A DNA stretch of 64,000 nt from Capronia americana (lineage: Eukaryota > Ascomycota > Eurotiomycetes > Chaetothyriales > Herpotrichiellaceae), in assembly GCA_016110215.1 (NCBI GenBank), contig JADWQD010000012.1:434001-498000 (forward strand), written 5' to 3'. Of this stretch, positions 32,388 to 44,084 are shown piece by piece. The position numbers and the translations under genes are program-made. Numbering within the stretch: position 1 is the stretch's first letter; every line of letters starts with the position of its first letter. The notes under the pieces were generated by a model. The model had not been told where the DNA came from, ran no database searches, and saw only the letters and a list, made by a program, of their open reading frames with translations.

Positions 32388-34844
32388 ATGAATTCACTTC
32401 ATCCACTACCGCCTCACCTGGCACAATTTGTGCACGAAGATGAACCTTCATTCTTCACGGATGAAGTTCGATCGGAGCAACAGGACGACCTATATCGGCG
32501 CGTCGAGGACCTAGGGCGTGACCGGGATGAAAGAAGCGCTGCAATCCAAGAGGCTTGGTCCACTCGTGCAAGAATCAAGAGTGCGCTCACGCGGTCCGGC
32601 GACTTTGCGACTCATGACGGGAGCGATGAACCAATTGGTCTCGAAGTGCCTGGGGTTGTCGTGGTCACGCCTGATGGGAATGTGTACGAGAGCAAACAGC
32701 ATAACGATATGTCCCTGGAACAGCAGATAGCGCGAGACATTGTCGCGATGCGAAACAACAAATTGTCTGGGCGAACCGGCCTCGATATATTCGATCTGTT
32801 CCAGAAGCCCCACGCGAAATATAGCGGTAACAGCATGAAGAAGTGTGAGACATGTCTCAACCTCCAAGATACGTACGGGAAAACATCACTGGGGAAACTT
32901 CAGCAGTCTCGAAAGGGCTGCCCAACCTGTAGGATGGTTCTCGATGCACTCAGGGTATACAGCCGGGTTTTCGACGAAGACGATAGAGTAAGGATATTTG
33001 CTCCTATTGCAAGGGGAAACACGCTGCGCATTTGGTGCCAGGGCAAGCAGTCTACGGTCGGGGAAATTCCGTTTATGATTGAGCTGTATGTTCTTCCAGG
33101 TAAGCATTAAATGTTTTGGTGCCTAGATTTTTACTTAGCATCCTGAAATGTGCATGAAACAGGACAGCCATCACCTTGGCCCTCAATTTCGGCAAGCACT
33201 GAAATCTCGGGCGATACGTCAAGCCCTGAAGCATTCGCCCAGGCTAGATACTGGCTCAGCAACTGTATCCAGAATCATGACCGATGTCCGTCCAACCAAG
33301 ATGTTCCTTTGCCTACCCGTCTGCTGTACTTCAAGCACGATGGTGAGAGATGGCATGTTCGACTAGCCGAAACCCTAGGGCTGGTTGGCCGGTATGCCTG
33401 CTTGAGCCACCGCTGGGGAAAGCAAGGAGCGGCTGAACTGTTGCAAACAGAGCGAGGCAATTATGAAGATCACTTGAAAGAGATATCTGTCCAGTCCCTC
33501 CCACGAACATTCCAGCATGCCATAGTTTCTTCACGTCGGCTTGGTCTGCAGTCCCTCTGGATCGATTCACTATGCATTATACAAGACGACAATGCAGACT
33601 GGTGCGCCGAGGCTGCGAAAATGGGCTTTTATTATCAGAATGCGTACGTTACCATCGCAGCTTCATGGTCGCCAGGGCCAAAAGGGGGATGCTTCTCATA
33701 CGCGGAACCGGAGTATATTGGACGCCAGCCATATCGACAGGAAGGTTGTACCGTTAATGTACGCCGAATCATCGCGCACGGATTTCGGTGGCCCTTGCTG
33801 GGACGCGGTTGGATCTACCAGGAAAGACTTCTGTCTCCGCGGGTTCTCCATTTTGGTCCACTGGAGTTGGTGTGGGAATGCTACACATGCACTACTTGCG
33901 AGTGCACCCAAAGCGACAACCTCCACACGGATCTCTCTAACAAGATTGAGCATTCACAAATAATGGGGCGTACCACGACAAGGGAGATCTTTCGCAACAG
34001 ATGGAGGGATATGATCCAAGAGTATTCCCGGCTGGACCTTACCTTTGCAAAAGATCGATTCCCAGCACTAGCCGGTCTGGCAAAGCAGATGCAAGTTTAT
34101 CGCAAGTCGGACTACTATGCTGGGCTTTGGGCAGATTCTTTCATCGGCGATCTACTGTGGGAGGCTAGTTATGGATTCGAACAAGCCGAGCCCAGGGCAT
34201 CTGAGAACAAGGCTCCCACCTGGTCATGGGCATCGGTCAATGCACAAAGCTTCGATTACGGCAATATTGGGACGACGGCGACTCAATCTGGACTCGAGAG
34301 ATGCCACGATCGGATTCAGACAACATTTGTCAAACTCCTAAGCGTTGATGGAGAGCCATTGGCCAACTCCGGCGAAAGCGAAGACTGCCACATTCTTCTT
34401 CGGGGACCTTGCGTAAGGGGAATCGTTCAGCATACTCCCATTCACGACCCTCCCGATCCCAGTACATACAACAACCCACGTCATTACGAAATGCAAAAGG
34501 AATACTACGAAGAACGCAAGCACAAGCTAAAAAGCGTCCTTCGACTCGATAGCGTCGAGCCTTCTAGGTTCGGTTCTGGTGACGAGTTCAGACCAGACTA
34601 CGGCTTGTTCCACAAAGGACGATATTACGTAGATTCCGGCGCGTCGGTCTTGGTCGTGAAGATGGCAGCCGTCGAGGCTGACGACGCTATCTATTCGGCT
34701 GATCGGATTCTTTGCTTGGTGCTGCGTCAACTGCCACTGTTCCCACGAACGTACGAACGGATTGGTCTCGCGAAGTGGAGGCCCAATGATGATGCTGTGA
34801 AGGCCTTTGAGGAGGCCGGAGACATGGTCTTGAGAGTTATATAA
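32388..34844 (+). CDS. HET-domain protein (heterokaryon incompatibility type)
   Basis: 797 aa. Exons 32388..33099 and 33163..34844; the 63-bp intron (gtaagc...aaacag) is in phase. Residues 1-150 are a polar N-terminal region; about 150-180 contain a small Cys group (KKCETC, then GCPTC) common before HET domains. The HET domain follows: YACLSHRWG, then LQSLWIDSLCIIQDD, EAAKMGFYYQNAYVTIAAS, and after it GRGWIYQERLLSPRVLHFG. HET domains trigger cell death on allorecognition in filamentous ascomycetes; here that role is inferred from family only. No NACHT, WD40 or other partner domain is fused. It is tail-to-tail with the CorA-like gene, 169 bp apart. Confidence 0.93.
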
Positions 34845-35013
34845 GAAGCACGCTGTTTCGCAACTTGATAACCCGTTGCTAGTCGACTGCACGTGCATCT
34901 AGGGACCGCTCAGCGGTCATGATTATCATACTGTACAATTCCCTGACTCCATATTACTATTTCTCGTAGGCACCCGCCTATGAGTAATACTCCCTCTCTC
35001 CCTCTCTCTCTCC

Positions 35014-37561
35014 TCATGGCGACGTATCCACTGGGTCTTCAACTTTCAGCTCCGGATCGCGGTGGAACTTCCGTAGACCTCGCAGGGACCAGATCGACGG
35101 CCATTTTCGCTCGTGCCACCTTTGCTGGTCATTGACATTCGCAACCACCCCTTTCCAAGGATCCCTTCCTACGATATACTCCTTTATGTGTTCACACCAC
35201 GATCTGATGGGTCTGATGAGGCGATGCTGACGTAAATAGTCCATATCCCAGATGTCAAATGAAATGACAAAACTGATCATCACTGCGAAGACGATAACCA
35301 TGCACAAGAGGATCCATTTGGCAAAGTTGGCGCCATCCGTGGGCGGCTGTGGGACTCTGGTCGTCTGGTAGACTGCAGGGACGGCGGTGAAGGGAAGCAG
35401 AACAAGCGTGAAGAGAAAAGCAACTCTGTTGAGAGTTTGCGAACGCTTGCTACAGGTCTCTGAGTTTTCCAGATTGACGACCTGAATCTCTCCCACGAGG
35501 CTGTCGTAAATCTTTGTGGCTCGCTTTTCGAGGGCATCCATGGATTGCTTCAGCTCGTAGAAATCCCAGTAGATGCTCCACCAGGAGTCGCGGTCTTCGT
35601 TTTCGGCGATGAAGCCATTTGGCCGGCCTAGATTGATTGATGGGAGCGACTCGTGGCTGTTGAGGTCCGAGCGCCGCTCTGACCAGGCCAGAGAATGGAG
35701 AACGTCGATACTTGCGTTGATGTCTCGTTGGTGCCGAGTGATTGCCACTCGCCTGGACTTTATCTCTTCGACCGTCGTGCTCCGAAGGCAGTTTGAGGAC
35801 CGCCATTCCAACAGGTCGAGGTCAAAGCTCCGGCGGACGACAAGGCGCGCCCAGTTTGCGGAAACCAGGCGAAACACTGGAGCCGCAAATATCCGAATGA
35901 ACCTATCGATCTCTTTCGGTTTCTTCTTCTGATCAGTGTCTTGTCTGTCGCGACGATGTCCTGACCGTTGGAGAGGCGCATTTGTCTGTCTAATTCCCTG
36001 CTTCTGCCTCTTTTTCTCCTCTTCGAGGCACTCTCTGAGATGCAATTTTAGCACCATGTCGTAGGCTGACGCATATGCTTGCTTTTCTCGCTGGTCCTCC
36101 CAGTGACTTAGCTCTCTGTCCTTCAGAATCCTCTGAAGTTCTGCCGGTGTAGGGATCGCGTTTGGGATGGATCGGAAACGGATTGATTTCTCGTTCGGGT
36201 GGAGTTTGCAACTGCATGGCTGTTCATCAACAGGCAGTTCGTGATCGCTTTTCTTGTTGGCAAAGTCTGGGGCATGCACTGGCAGTGTTGGATAAAAGAT
36301 AATAATCGCTGGCAATGTCAGAGATGTTCAAACATGAAAAGGGGCCAGCCGGCTTACCTGTTCGCGGATGACCAACGGGCTTGGAGTAGATTGAGATCCT
36401 GTGTAAAAGATTGAATTGGAAGACATTCTTCATCTTATCTCCATGTTCTTTCAACAAGACTTCATAACCGGACTTTAAGCCAACATTGGTCGCGCTGGCA
36501 ATGAAATCTTGCCTCGAGATCGGGAAATGATCCCACCCAACGTCGAACAGAAAGTGACGTTTAACATTTTGCCTGATGGTATGATGCCCTTCGATGGCAT
36601 AGTCTTCCTGTGTGTCGAGCTTTGCATCTGGCCAAACTTCACATGCCCTTAGACTGCTCTCGTATATTTCATCAAAATCGATTTGGACCGAAGACGGTAA
36701 CCGGGAGACAAGCCTGCCGGAAATAGCTTCTGTTCCAGGAAGGTGGCGGTTGAAAAAGTCGGCAGATATCTGGAAATGTGCTCCGAGGAGTTCAGTAACT
36801 CTTGGGCTGAGGTGGCTCACTGTGATGATTCGACATTCTGATTTTGGGAGAGGTCCTTCTTCGATGTCCTCAGGCTCTGACTCGTCTTCAGCGGATACGT
36901 GTTCCTGTTTATCCGGCTGAGGTTGAAGCAGCGGGTCTGTGTAGAGCCGGGTCTGAAGCTTCTGAAAACTTGTGGAATCGCTCGCCCGATATTCATCCAC
37001 TTTCAAGAACTCGCCCCAATTCGACTTTTGCTTTGGGTCGATCGAGTATACCCTCACACACTCATCCACTGCTGGGACCTCGTGGTGATCTGGAGTTCTG
37101 ATTGGACGTGAAGTTCTTCTTGGGCAGTCACACCTCTTTATCTCAGGACTTTGTTTCCGAGAATTCTTGGCTTTGTTGTCCTCTTTCTCGTTGCCAGTGC
37201 AGTTGCCTCCGGTGAGGATACACGTACAAGATTCGCCATCATCTCGGGCTGCTCTGAAAAAGCATTGACAGTCGGGAGTGCATTTGCAATTGCCCCTTTC
37301 CAAGAACCTCTTCAAGCGTTCGAAGGATCGCGGGAGGCGAAAAGACAGCTGATCCACATAATACTTGTACTTTCTCATATCAACTTCCGCAGCACGAACT
37401 TTCTCAATGTCTATTTCCGGCGAGTCCTGTTCGTCATGCACGTCCGGACTAAGCCATCGTACTTCGAATCTTTCTTCCAGGACACCGACAGACCCAGCCG
37501 CGGCGGCTGAAGATTCGACCGAGAAACTGTCGATAAGGTTGTCCCGCGGCTCTGGTTCCAT
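35014..37561 (-). CDS. Cys-rich protein with CorA-like C-terminal membrane domain
   Basis: 832 aa. Exons 37561..36358 and 36308..35014, 49-bp intron in phase; ATG at 37561 (MEPEPRD). Residues about 85-160 have a dense cysteine block (CKCTPDCQC, CTCILTGGNC, KRCDCP), and another motif CSCKL lies in the second exon. The middle is charged and helical, with a Lys/Arg-rich stretch. The C-terminus has a long helix (YELKQSMDALEKRATKIYDSL) followed by two membrane helices at about 697-715 and 733-755; FTLVLLPFTAVPAVYQTT resembles the first helix of CorA-like Mg transporters, though the GMN motif is not present. A large family of such proteins exists in fungi without known function. A transport function should not be assumed. 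Confidence 0.8.
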
Positions 37562-39413
37562 GTTCAAGCAGTCAATTCAAAAGAGGATTGAGTAGTGCGA
37601 CCAATCCTACCTGGGGTTGATTTTGATCTCGAGGCCGCGCGTATTCAAGGGTTTGACGACGCATTTATATATATTGTTAAAAGAAACAGACGGCTGCCTC
37701 TTACCACCATCACGCTCGAAAATCCGCCTTCCGTCGCTTCCCGGGTTACCATGTCTCTTAGCAAAAGCATTTCAGCGTATCTAACACGACATGTCAGGTT
37801 AGGTGGCGTAATCGGTGTCGCATTGGAAGAGTTTGTGTTTGGCCCAGCTAGAGCGTTGGAGCGATAGAAGGACTCAGACGGTGCCATCAAAACAGTAACG
37901 TCTCTGTTACTCTCCTCATCCTCGAGGGACTTCTTCTCACATCAGGCCACAACTTCTGAGGGCCAATACCAAAACAAGGCCAAGACGTACGTCCAACGCC
38001 TCCTTCCAGATTAGGCGGATGTGGGCTGCCTGCCCCCGCGGAAGAGCGCTGAAATGATTTAGCACCCCAGCATCAGGTGTTTGAGCCGCGTGATTGTGTT
38101 GAACAGAGCCAAAACGTTCAGCTCTGGCCGGAATCCAGAGAAGAGCGCCTCAAGACCAAGTTTGCCATGTTCGAGTCTGCATCGACAAAATTGAGCTGCA
38201 TTGTTTTCAATTAATCCCTCAATCAGTTTCCAACATCCATTTCGTATTCGTGTTGGGCTGGTTGCAAGCATCACGTTGAATGAAGCATTCAGCTGAGACC
38301 ACGTAAGAGGTTAAGCGAGGGCCTGGATCCCCCAGCCAAACCCCCGCGGGAAAACCATTTTGGGTGGTGATTGACGGCCCGGGCCAGCGGTCGATTCGTT
38401 GCTCACCGCAGGGTCGATGAAATCTGGGGGAGCAAGTGTCAACGAACTGAATTCGACAACCCTGATGCTTCCATGTTCGGAGTTTATCTTGTCTCATTTC
38501 CTCGTCGACTTCGGTCTTTGCCATTTCGACGTAATGATGGCTTGCCGTTAGGACTAGCTCGGCAGCGTGGCTGTTCCAATATTTCGCCGAGCCAATGCTT
38601 GATGCCTCTTCTCGCCATGCAGCACCACCAGATGACGCCCGTAGGCATCGGTATTGGCGTTCCTAGCCCAGAGACCAGCAACACCCTGGAAAGCGGGGTC
38701 GGGTGACATGGTTGACGGCTCAAAGAAGGACAAGTAGCCTTTACAGTCTTCAAATCCCTTCTCAAATGGGTGAGGGTCGTTGTCTCCCCTAGACCTGAGT
38801 CGTTGACATAGTCGCTTTCGCAAGCTTAAGCTTTGCGGGCGGAATAAGTGCCCCGCTCATGATTGATCGTTTGCGGAAATCGATTGGTTAGATACCGGGA
38901 TTTGAGTATTTCCATCATAAGGTAAGCGTGACCCATAGTGGTGCAACACTATCTATTCCAAAAGATTCTCCATGCGGATTCAGGACGCCAATTTCACACG
39001 TTACTGCATCTAGGAGAGCAGGGGAGAGAAGGAATTCATCAGGATATCACACCATATTCAGCACCACCATCGGCAGGAACAACCCAAAATAGACGACAGA
39101 GCACTTCCGTTTTCAAGATTTCGCCTAACTTACGCTCTATTGCCATTCTTGCGTGGAAAGCTGAGCATTTTACTGAACAAAAATGGCCAATGCCAAGGTA
39201 TTGAATTTGAGGAGAGCGATCAATGAGATCCTGGCGTCAGACCACGGCTAATGCACATCAGCGCTCTCTATTGGAGGCCAGGGACAACGCGGTCGGAACT
39301 GAGTATTGGGTTGAAGTGTAATGGAACGACTCTCGCATGATGAAGGTTCAGTGCTATGCTTGCCGTCTCAGTCCAGGAGGCGACCTCGCAGAAGAGGCTG
39401 TCACTCGAATCTA

Positions 39414-39702
39414 CTTCAGAATGCCTCGCTTCTCATTCCGCTTGTGCTCAAGGACATCGTGCTTGGCCTGCTGCGTGTCTTTGCTGGTTTTAATGTATAG
39501 CACGAACTTTTTGAGCTGCACACGAAACTTTGTAGGATCAGTGGTGGTGAAGAAAAAGAATGTCTCGGCCTCCTTGGTGAAGCCCAGCTTGAATTGGTCA
39601 GCAAAAGGTCGTTCGCAGGATCTTGTCGAGTTTACAGGATATCACTCTGGACGTTGTTGAGGTCTACCTTCTTTGGTGTTTGATCTGCCGTCTTGATGTC
39701 TT
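39414..39702 (-). pseudogene. Remnant of a Dyp-type peroxidase N-terminus
   Basis: On the minus strand, TADQTPKKVDLNNVQSDIL (about 39702..39640) is followed by a stop and a shift of frame, then LGFTKEAETFFFFTTTDPTK and about 40 more residues down to a stop near 39414. 'D-x-N-N-V-Q-x-D-I-L' followed by 'K-x-x-E-T-F-F-F-F' and a 'DP..F...L..' helix is the start of fungal dye-decolorizing peroxidases. The catalytic GxxDG motif and the heme His are absent, and nothing downstream restores the rest. Confidence 0.5.
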
Positions 39703-40473
39703 GCTAGTTTCTATCCGGCTGAGATGACGCAGCTTTGAAGGAGTCATTTCGTCCACTGGCGCTTCTTGTAGCCATTGTCCCAACTCGATCTCATCCACTT
39801 GAAAGTCCGATAAACCAATGGGTCCCCTCAAAAGACGGCTGATATAGGTCCTCTTTCTCAGCCGAAGACATTGGAAAGCGAAACACCTCAGAACGGCTGA
39901 ACCTTGCGATTTCGTTTGCCTAGGAATGTGGGAGGTTAGCTGAGCCGGTCTCCGACCAGATTATTCACGACCGGACATCCTCCTGGATGTCAGGCAGCTT
40001 TTTAATGCGGGCTCATGGCGTATCTTGGCCTGCATTACCACGGGGCGACTCGCTCAGGCTGGCTCGATCAAGAAGTGCGGAAAGATGGTTGAAATCAGCC
40101 TCGATCCTGCTCGACACGATACGTTTGGTAATGATCTCCCAGCGCGTCCGAAGCGCACTGCCTACTGAGGCTGTATTCGCGGTTGTTCAAAGGCCCGTTT
40201 TTCCAAGCCAGACTGATCCGCCAAGTGCAAAGTTGTGAATAAGGTCACTGCATAGTCAAACACAAGGTCACAGGAGCTTCATCGACCTACAAATCACAGC
40301 CATTGATTTTGACGGTATACGAGCAGACACGAACCAACTCGGCATGGTCGACACCGAGGCGGATTGAAGCTGTGAACGCCGCCGGGGGCTGGGACAGTAT
40401 TAAATATCAGGAGGCAAACTTTAACTCCGTTAGGGGCTTGAATTAGTCCGTGTCATAGTAACCGTTATTCCGT

Positions 40474-40582
40474 ATAGTTACGAAGGCCTACGGTAATATT
40501 ACAGGGGGGTCCTCAATGCCCCCACGACGTATGACGCCGTGGCGGCGTCTTTACAAGGCCCTTGGATAACCTTCCCAGTCAC
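40474..40582. repeat. Dispersed repeat, copy B (partner at 3979-4085)
   Basis: See copy A. This copy reads tacgaaggcctacggtaat from 40479 and ends near ccttcccagtcac. It lies inside the degenerate zone. Confidence 0.5.
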
Positions 40583-42300
40583 AGGAGACACAAAGCATAC
40601 ATCTAACTTGCCCCACGGATAGGATTCTCCGGCATGACATTCAAAGTCATGCTCCCGCTCATGGTTCTTCGAGCTCAACAATAGTGTTCGAATACGATAA
40701 ATCTTCATCTATCAAAACAACACGATCTACATGAAAGCCGCACGATTCAGGCCTGTCTCAACAGACAGCAGGATCGGCTAGCAGAGTTCTAATGTCTGCT
40801 GCCCAACCCGCTAACCCAAGCAATGGTTCCGCACTCCCCCATCCATCTGATCGCTCAAGGCGGATCATCATCCAGCCCGGCGCCTGGTACATCCCGGCAG
40901 ACATCCCACTCTGGATCTGGTCTGAGTTCCAGCCAGAGTTCTCTTACAATAACCAATGCCGGGGCGGCCATAAGCAGTCAGATAAAAATCAGGCTGTGGA
41001 CGTCAAATCGAGCAAATCTATGAGTAATCTCAGCATCCGGCGCTAATCACAGGCGACAGTGGGTGGCAATGAGTGATTTGAAATGCATGTTCACTAAGCA
41101 ACAAGGCTGGGCAAGGCTGACGCGATATACAGGCGGCGGTGAGGTCTATGGTGTTGAATCCATAGAGCCGATTTCCGTGCGCAGTCCAACAATTCGGTCG
41201 CAGCACGAATTAGCCGGAGCAAATGGAGCAAATGGACATGTGACGGAGGCGGTGGCGTAGCCGGAGATAGTGATGAAGATCCAGGAGCAGTCACTGACGG
41301 ATGACCATCCTAATCAAGTGTGCAATGTTCGCCATTGACCAAAGAGTGTCAGATGCCACCATCCAGCGCGTGCGGCAAGGAGCTGGAAAAATCTACATCG
41401 GTTTAATCGCCCTTCCAGATGTGGGCGAGGCCGTTTTATGCTCACCAGACCCTCACCTGTGTAGCGCAAGCCAGCCCAGTGATGGATGGACCAAGTTGAC
41501 TGCTGATAACACTAACAAGAAGGCGCACTTACCACCGTGATGCAAGACAAGAATAGTCTCCCATTTGTCAAGCACCTCATCTGCATGTCTCTACAATCTC
41601 GGCTATTTCACATGCACAACGCCAAAAGCAGCTCGGCTTGGCGACATGGTCTGTTGAAGGTCGAGAATACGCAAGCTTCTGAATGATGTACTCGTAGAGA
41701 CACTCCTCATTTGGAGAAGACGACATGCAGGGAACCATCAACATCAGCCGCAATAAAAGGTGCCAAGAGAGCGTGGTAAGTCCCCAACCTCAGTTGTGGC
41801 TGGCTGAACTCGATCGATTATGCCTGCATGCAATACAAAGACAGGTTAATTCTACTTCGAGGCGAAGCTCAATTGTGACCAAATGCGGCTGGAAAATTCA
41901 AATGGCTCGGCACACAGCTATTTCAGCAAGCCACAGATTCTCTTCACCAGGTTGTTGTCGCGGATGTTACACAAAGCATGCATTAGATTTTTTCAGGTCA
42001 CCCTCTTCCAAGACATCCATCGTTGAGATCGAGTACTCCTGGAGATGGAGGGCACGGAATTTTCAGTCCTTCTTTCACGCACTCCTCATGGTCCAGACCC
42101 TGAGTCGTTTCGCGTGAGGCTGGCTGAAAACCAACCTGAAGGCCTGGGCAGCTGTACCGCACGATTCGGGCAGCGTTGGTCACCGGAGGCAGGAGAAGCA
42201 ATTGAAATTCCTATAATAAAAAAGCAGGAATCCCATCTCTGAAACCCAGGGCAACACCTCCTGCAGGAATATCTCCCTACATACACTAACGTTTCTCAAC

Positions 42301-42961
42301 ATGTCCGTCGTCCCATCCACGATTGTTGCTCTCCACCTCAACGACGTTCAGGGCGTTGTATACGTCGACCCGAACGGCACTGTTACCTGGATGAACTATG
42401 CTGGCAGTGAGGCCCCGAGCAACAACCCTTCAACCGTCAAATACGAAGTGCAAAATGCAATCTTGGTCAACAAAAAGGCCATCATCATGGCTCATCCGGG
42501 CAAGATTGCAGTGATTACTTACATCACGAAAGATGGCGCCAACAAGGATATCTGCCAAGTTTGTACCCTACACCTTGGCTGGAGCCCAGCGCAACCCTTA
42601 CTAAACAATTCGGCAGATCCGCTTGTATTACATTCAGAAGATACAGGCGGTCGACGTACCTGGCAAGGTAAACCAAGTCAGAGAAATCTGCTATACTCAG
42701 CCACTCGACGAACTCCGTGCAGGCAAGAGAGCCGAATGGTATCGAGGTACCCCAGGTTCCGATGCTCAACCGACTTTCGATGCCAAAGAGTACATAGCCG
42801 ACGTGAATTCGCCGCTTGCCGCCACATACGATGGCAAAAGTCTGAGAGTCTTCTACAAGAAGCCTGGCGAGAACAGGCTGTGGGTTGCATATACCACGGC
42901 TAGGCCCGCTGCGTCGGCGCAGGATCTGTGGGCCGAGCGCATTGCTGCTGAGAAGTTTTGA
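42301..42961 (+). CDS. Small lectin-like (fucose-lectin/beta-propeller-like) protein
   Basis: 193 aa. Exons 42301..42558 and 42638..42961, intron 79 bp with a weak gtttgt donor, in phase. Repeated short strand patterns recall the blades of fungal fucose-specific lectins: IVALHLNDVQGVVYVDPNG, VREICYTQ...AEWYRG, LAATYDGKSLRVFYKK. The aromatic and Arg positions of each blade ('IRvy-y', 'E-W') are present in part. The length equals about half of the classical six-bladed lectin, so it may oligomerise or be a divergent relative. No signal peptide, as usual for this lectin family. The call is tentative. Confidence 0.5.
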
Positions 42962-44084
42962 CGGGGCTTAGCTTGGGCCCTGGGGAGATCACGGAGATGA
43001 GACGTATGTAATCTGGAAGCTTGGATAATCTGCTGCAATCTAGGGCACACTCCTTAACGTCCACATAACAGAAGACGCTACTGGCTGGGAGGACGAACTG
43101 AAGCATCCTGATTATCCCGTTCATCCATCATTAGTAGTAGGAGTCCAGAAACGGGGCTGAATACATACGGGTGATGAACAGGACGACAAGGTTAACCAGT
43201 CGTGTGAGCAGCTGCCCCAAGCAGGCTGACCCGAAGTTGAGCCAGATCACCTGATGCTTTAGTACGGCGGATCTTGACCTCTCCAAAATGCATTTCTGTT
43301 CCAGGCCTGAGTCACGACTAAGCTATTCTGTGCTGTGGCTGTCATCGTGGCTGTACAATCCTGACCTGGCACCCGTAATATAGTCCAAGATTTCCCTCGT
43401 GATGAGTGGTTCAGACTTACATCTACGGTCCCGTCGAGAAGATGTCGAAGGTGCTCAATATCGGTCCGGGAACAGGTAAATGGGCAGTCCAGGTTGAAAC
43501 TACCATTCCCAGGTAATCGTGACAGTAATTGATACTTGCCCGGTCCGAACCAACAGTTACTTATTGCGCTGAAGGCGTGAATGACCAATTCCGTCTTTTT
43601 TCCGGTCTATTTTCCGATCACTTTCCGACTTGGACGCGGTGCTCTTTCCACTTCATAACGACACTCAGGACTACGAGCCACTCCTTGGAATCAGCAGCAC
43701 GCAGGAGGAAAGGCGACGCCGTCTGGCGTAAAGACGTCAGGAACTTGCAACGTTTTCGATAGAGGACGGGGCGTGGATAGAGCAAAGAGAGGATTCCCTT
43801 CGCTGTCTTTCATCGAGAGTTGTTCCCCCGAAAGCCAACACCGGAATTACTGGTGATCCATTTGTCAGCTGTGATCCGGGGCTCCGCGCTCCCTGGGCAT
43901 CAAGCGAGGCTAAGGTCAGCCAAGTCTGTGAAGTATGGAGAAGCCGGGCAGACGAACGATCTCATCTGGTGCACTGAGCTCTGGGTCCTTTTTCCGCACT
44001 TAACACCTTACTTGTGTCCTCCTTTCCAAGCTGCGTGAGTCTGATCGATCGTGGTCTTCGTCTACGCAGACCAATAGCACGCGA
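42962..44084. other. Intergenic, no gene seen
   Basis: About 1.1 kb between the lectin-like gene and the Zn2Cys6 regulator. No conserved frame or RNA gene seen. Confidence 0.55.

Larger units (their letters stand above)
37562..42300. other. Gene-poor degenerate region
   Basis: About 4.7 kb with no intact gene. Signs of decay: a Dyp-peroxidase scrap (39414-39702, minus), one copy of the dispersed repeat (40474-40582), and a minus-strand stretch at about 40010-40195 that reads RWEIITKRIVSSRIEADF and onward but is broken by TGA and TAA where CGA and CAA would restore it, consistent with C-to-T mutation. Other open frames (37595-37867, 38219-38823, 39337-39660, 41725-42117) have no family pattern. 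Confidence 0.6.

Noticed and set aside
38219..38823. Overlapping minus-strand frames that might continue the Dyp peroxidase
   Set aside because: None shows a catalytic GxxDG motif, heme His or any other recognisable Dyp motif.
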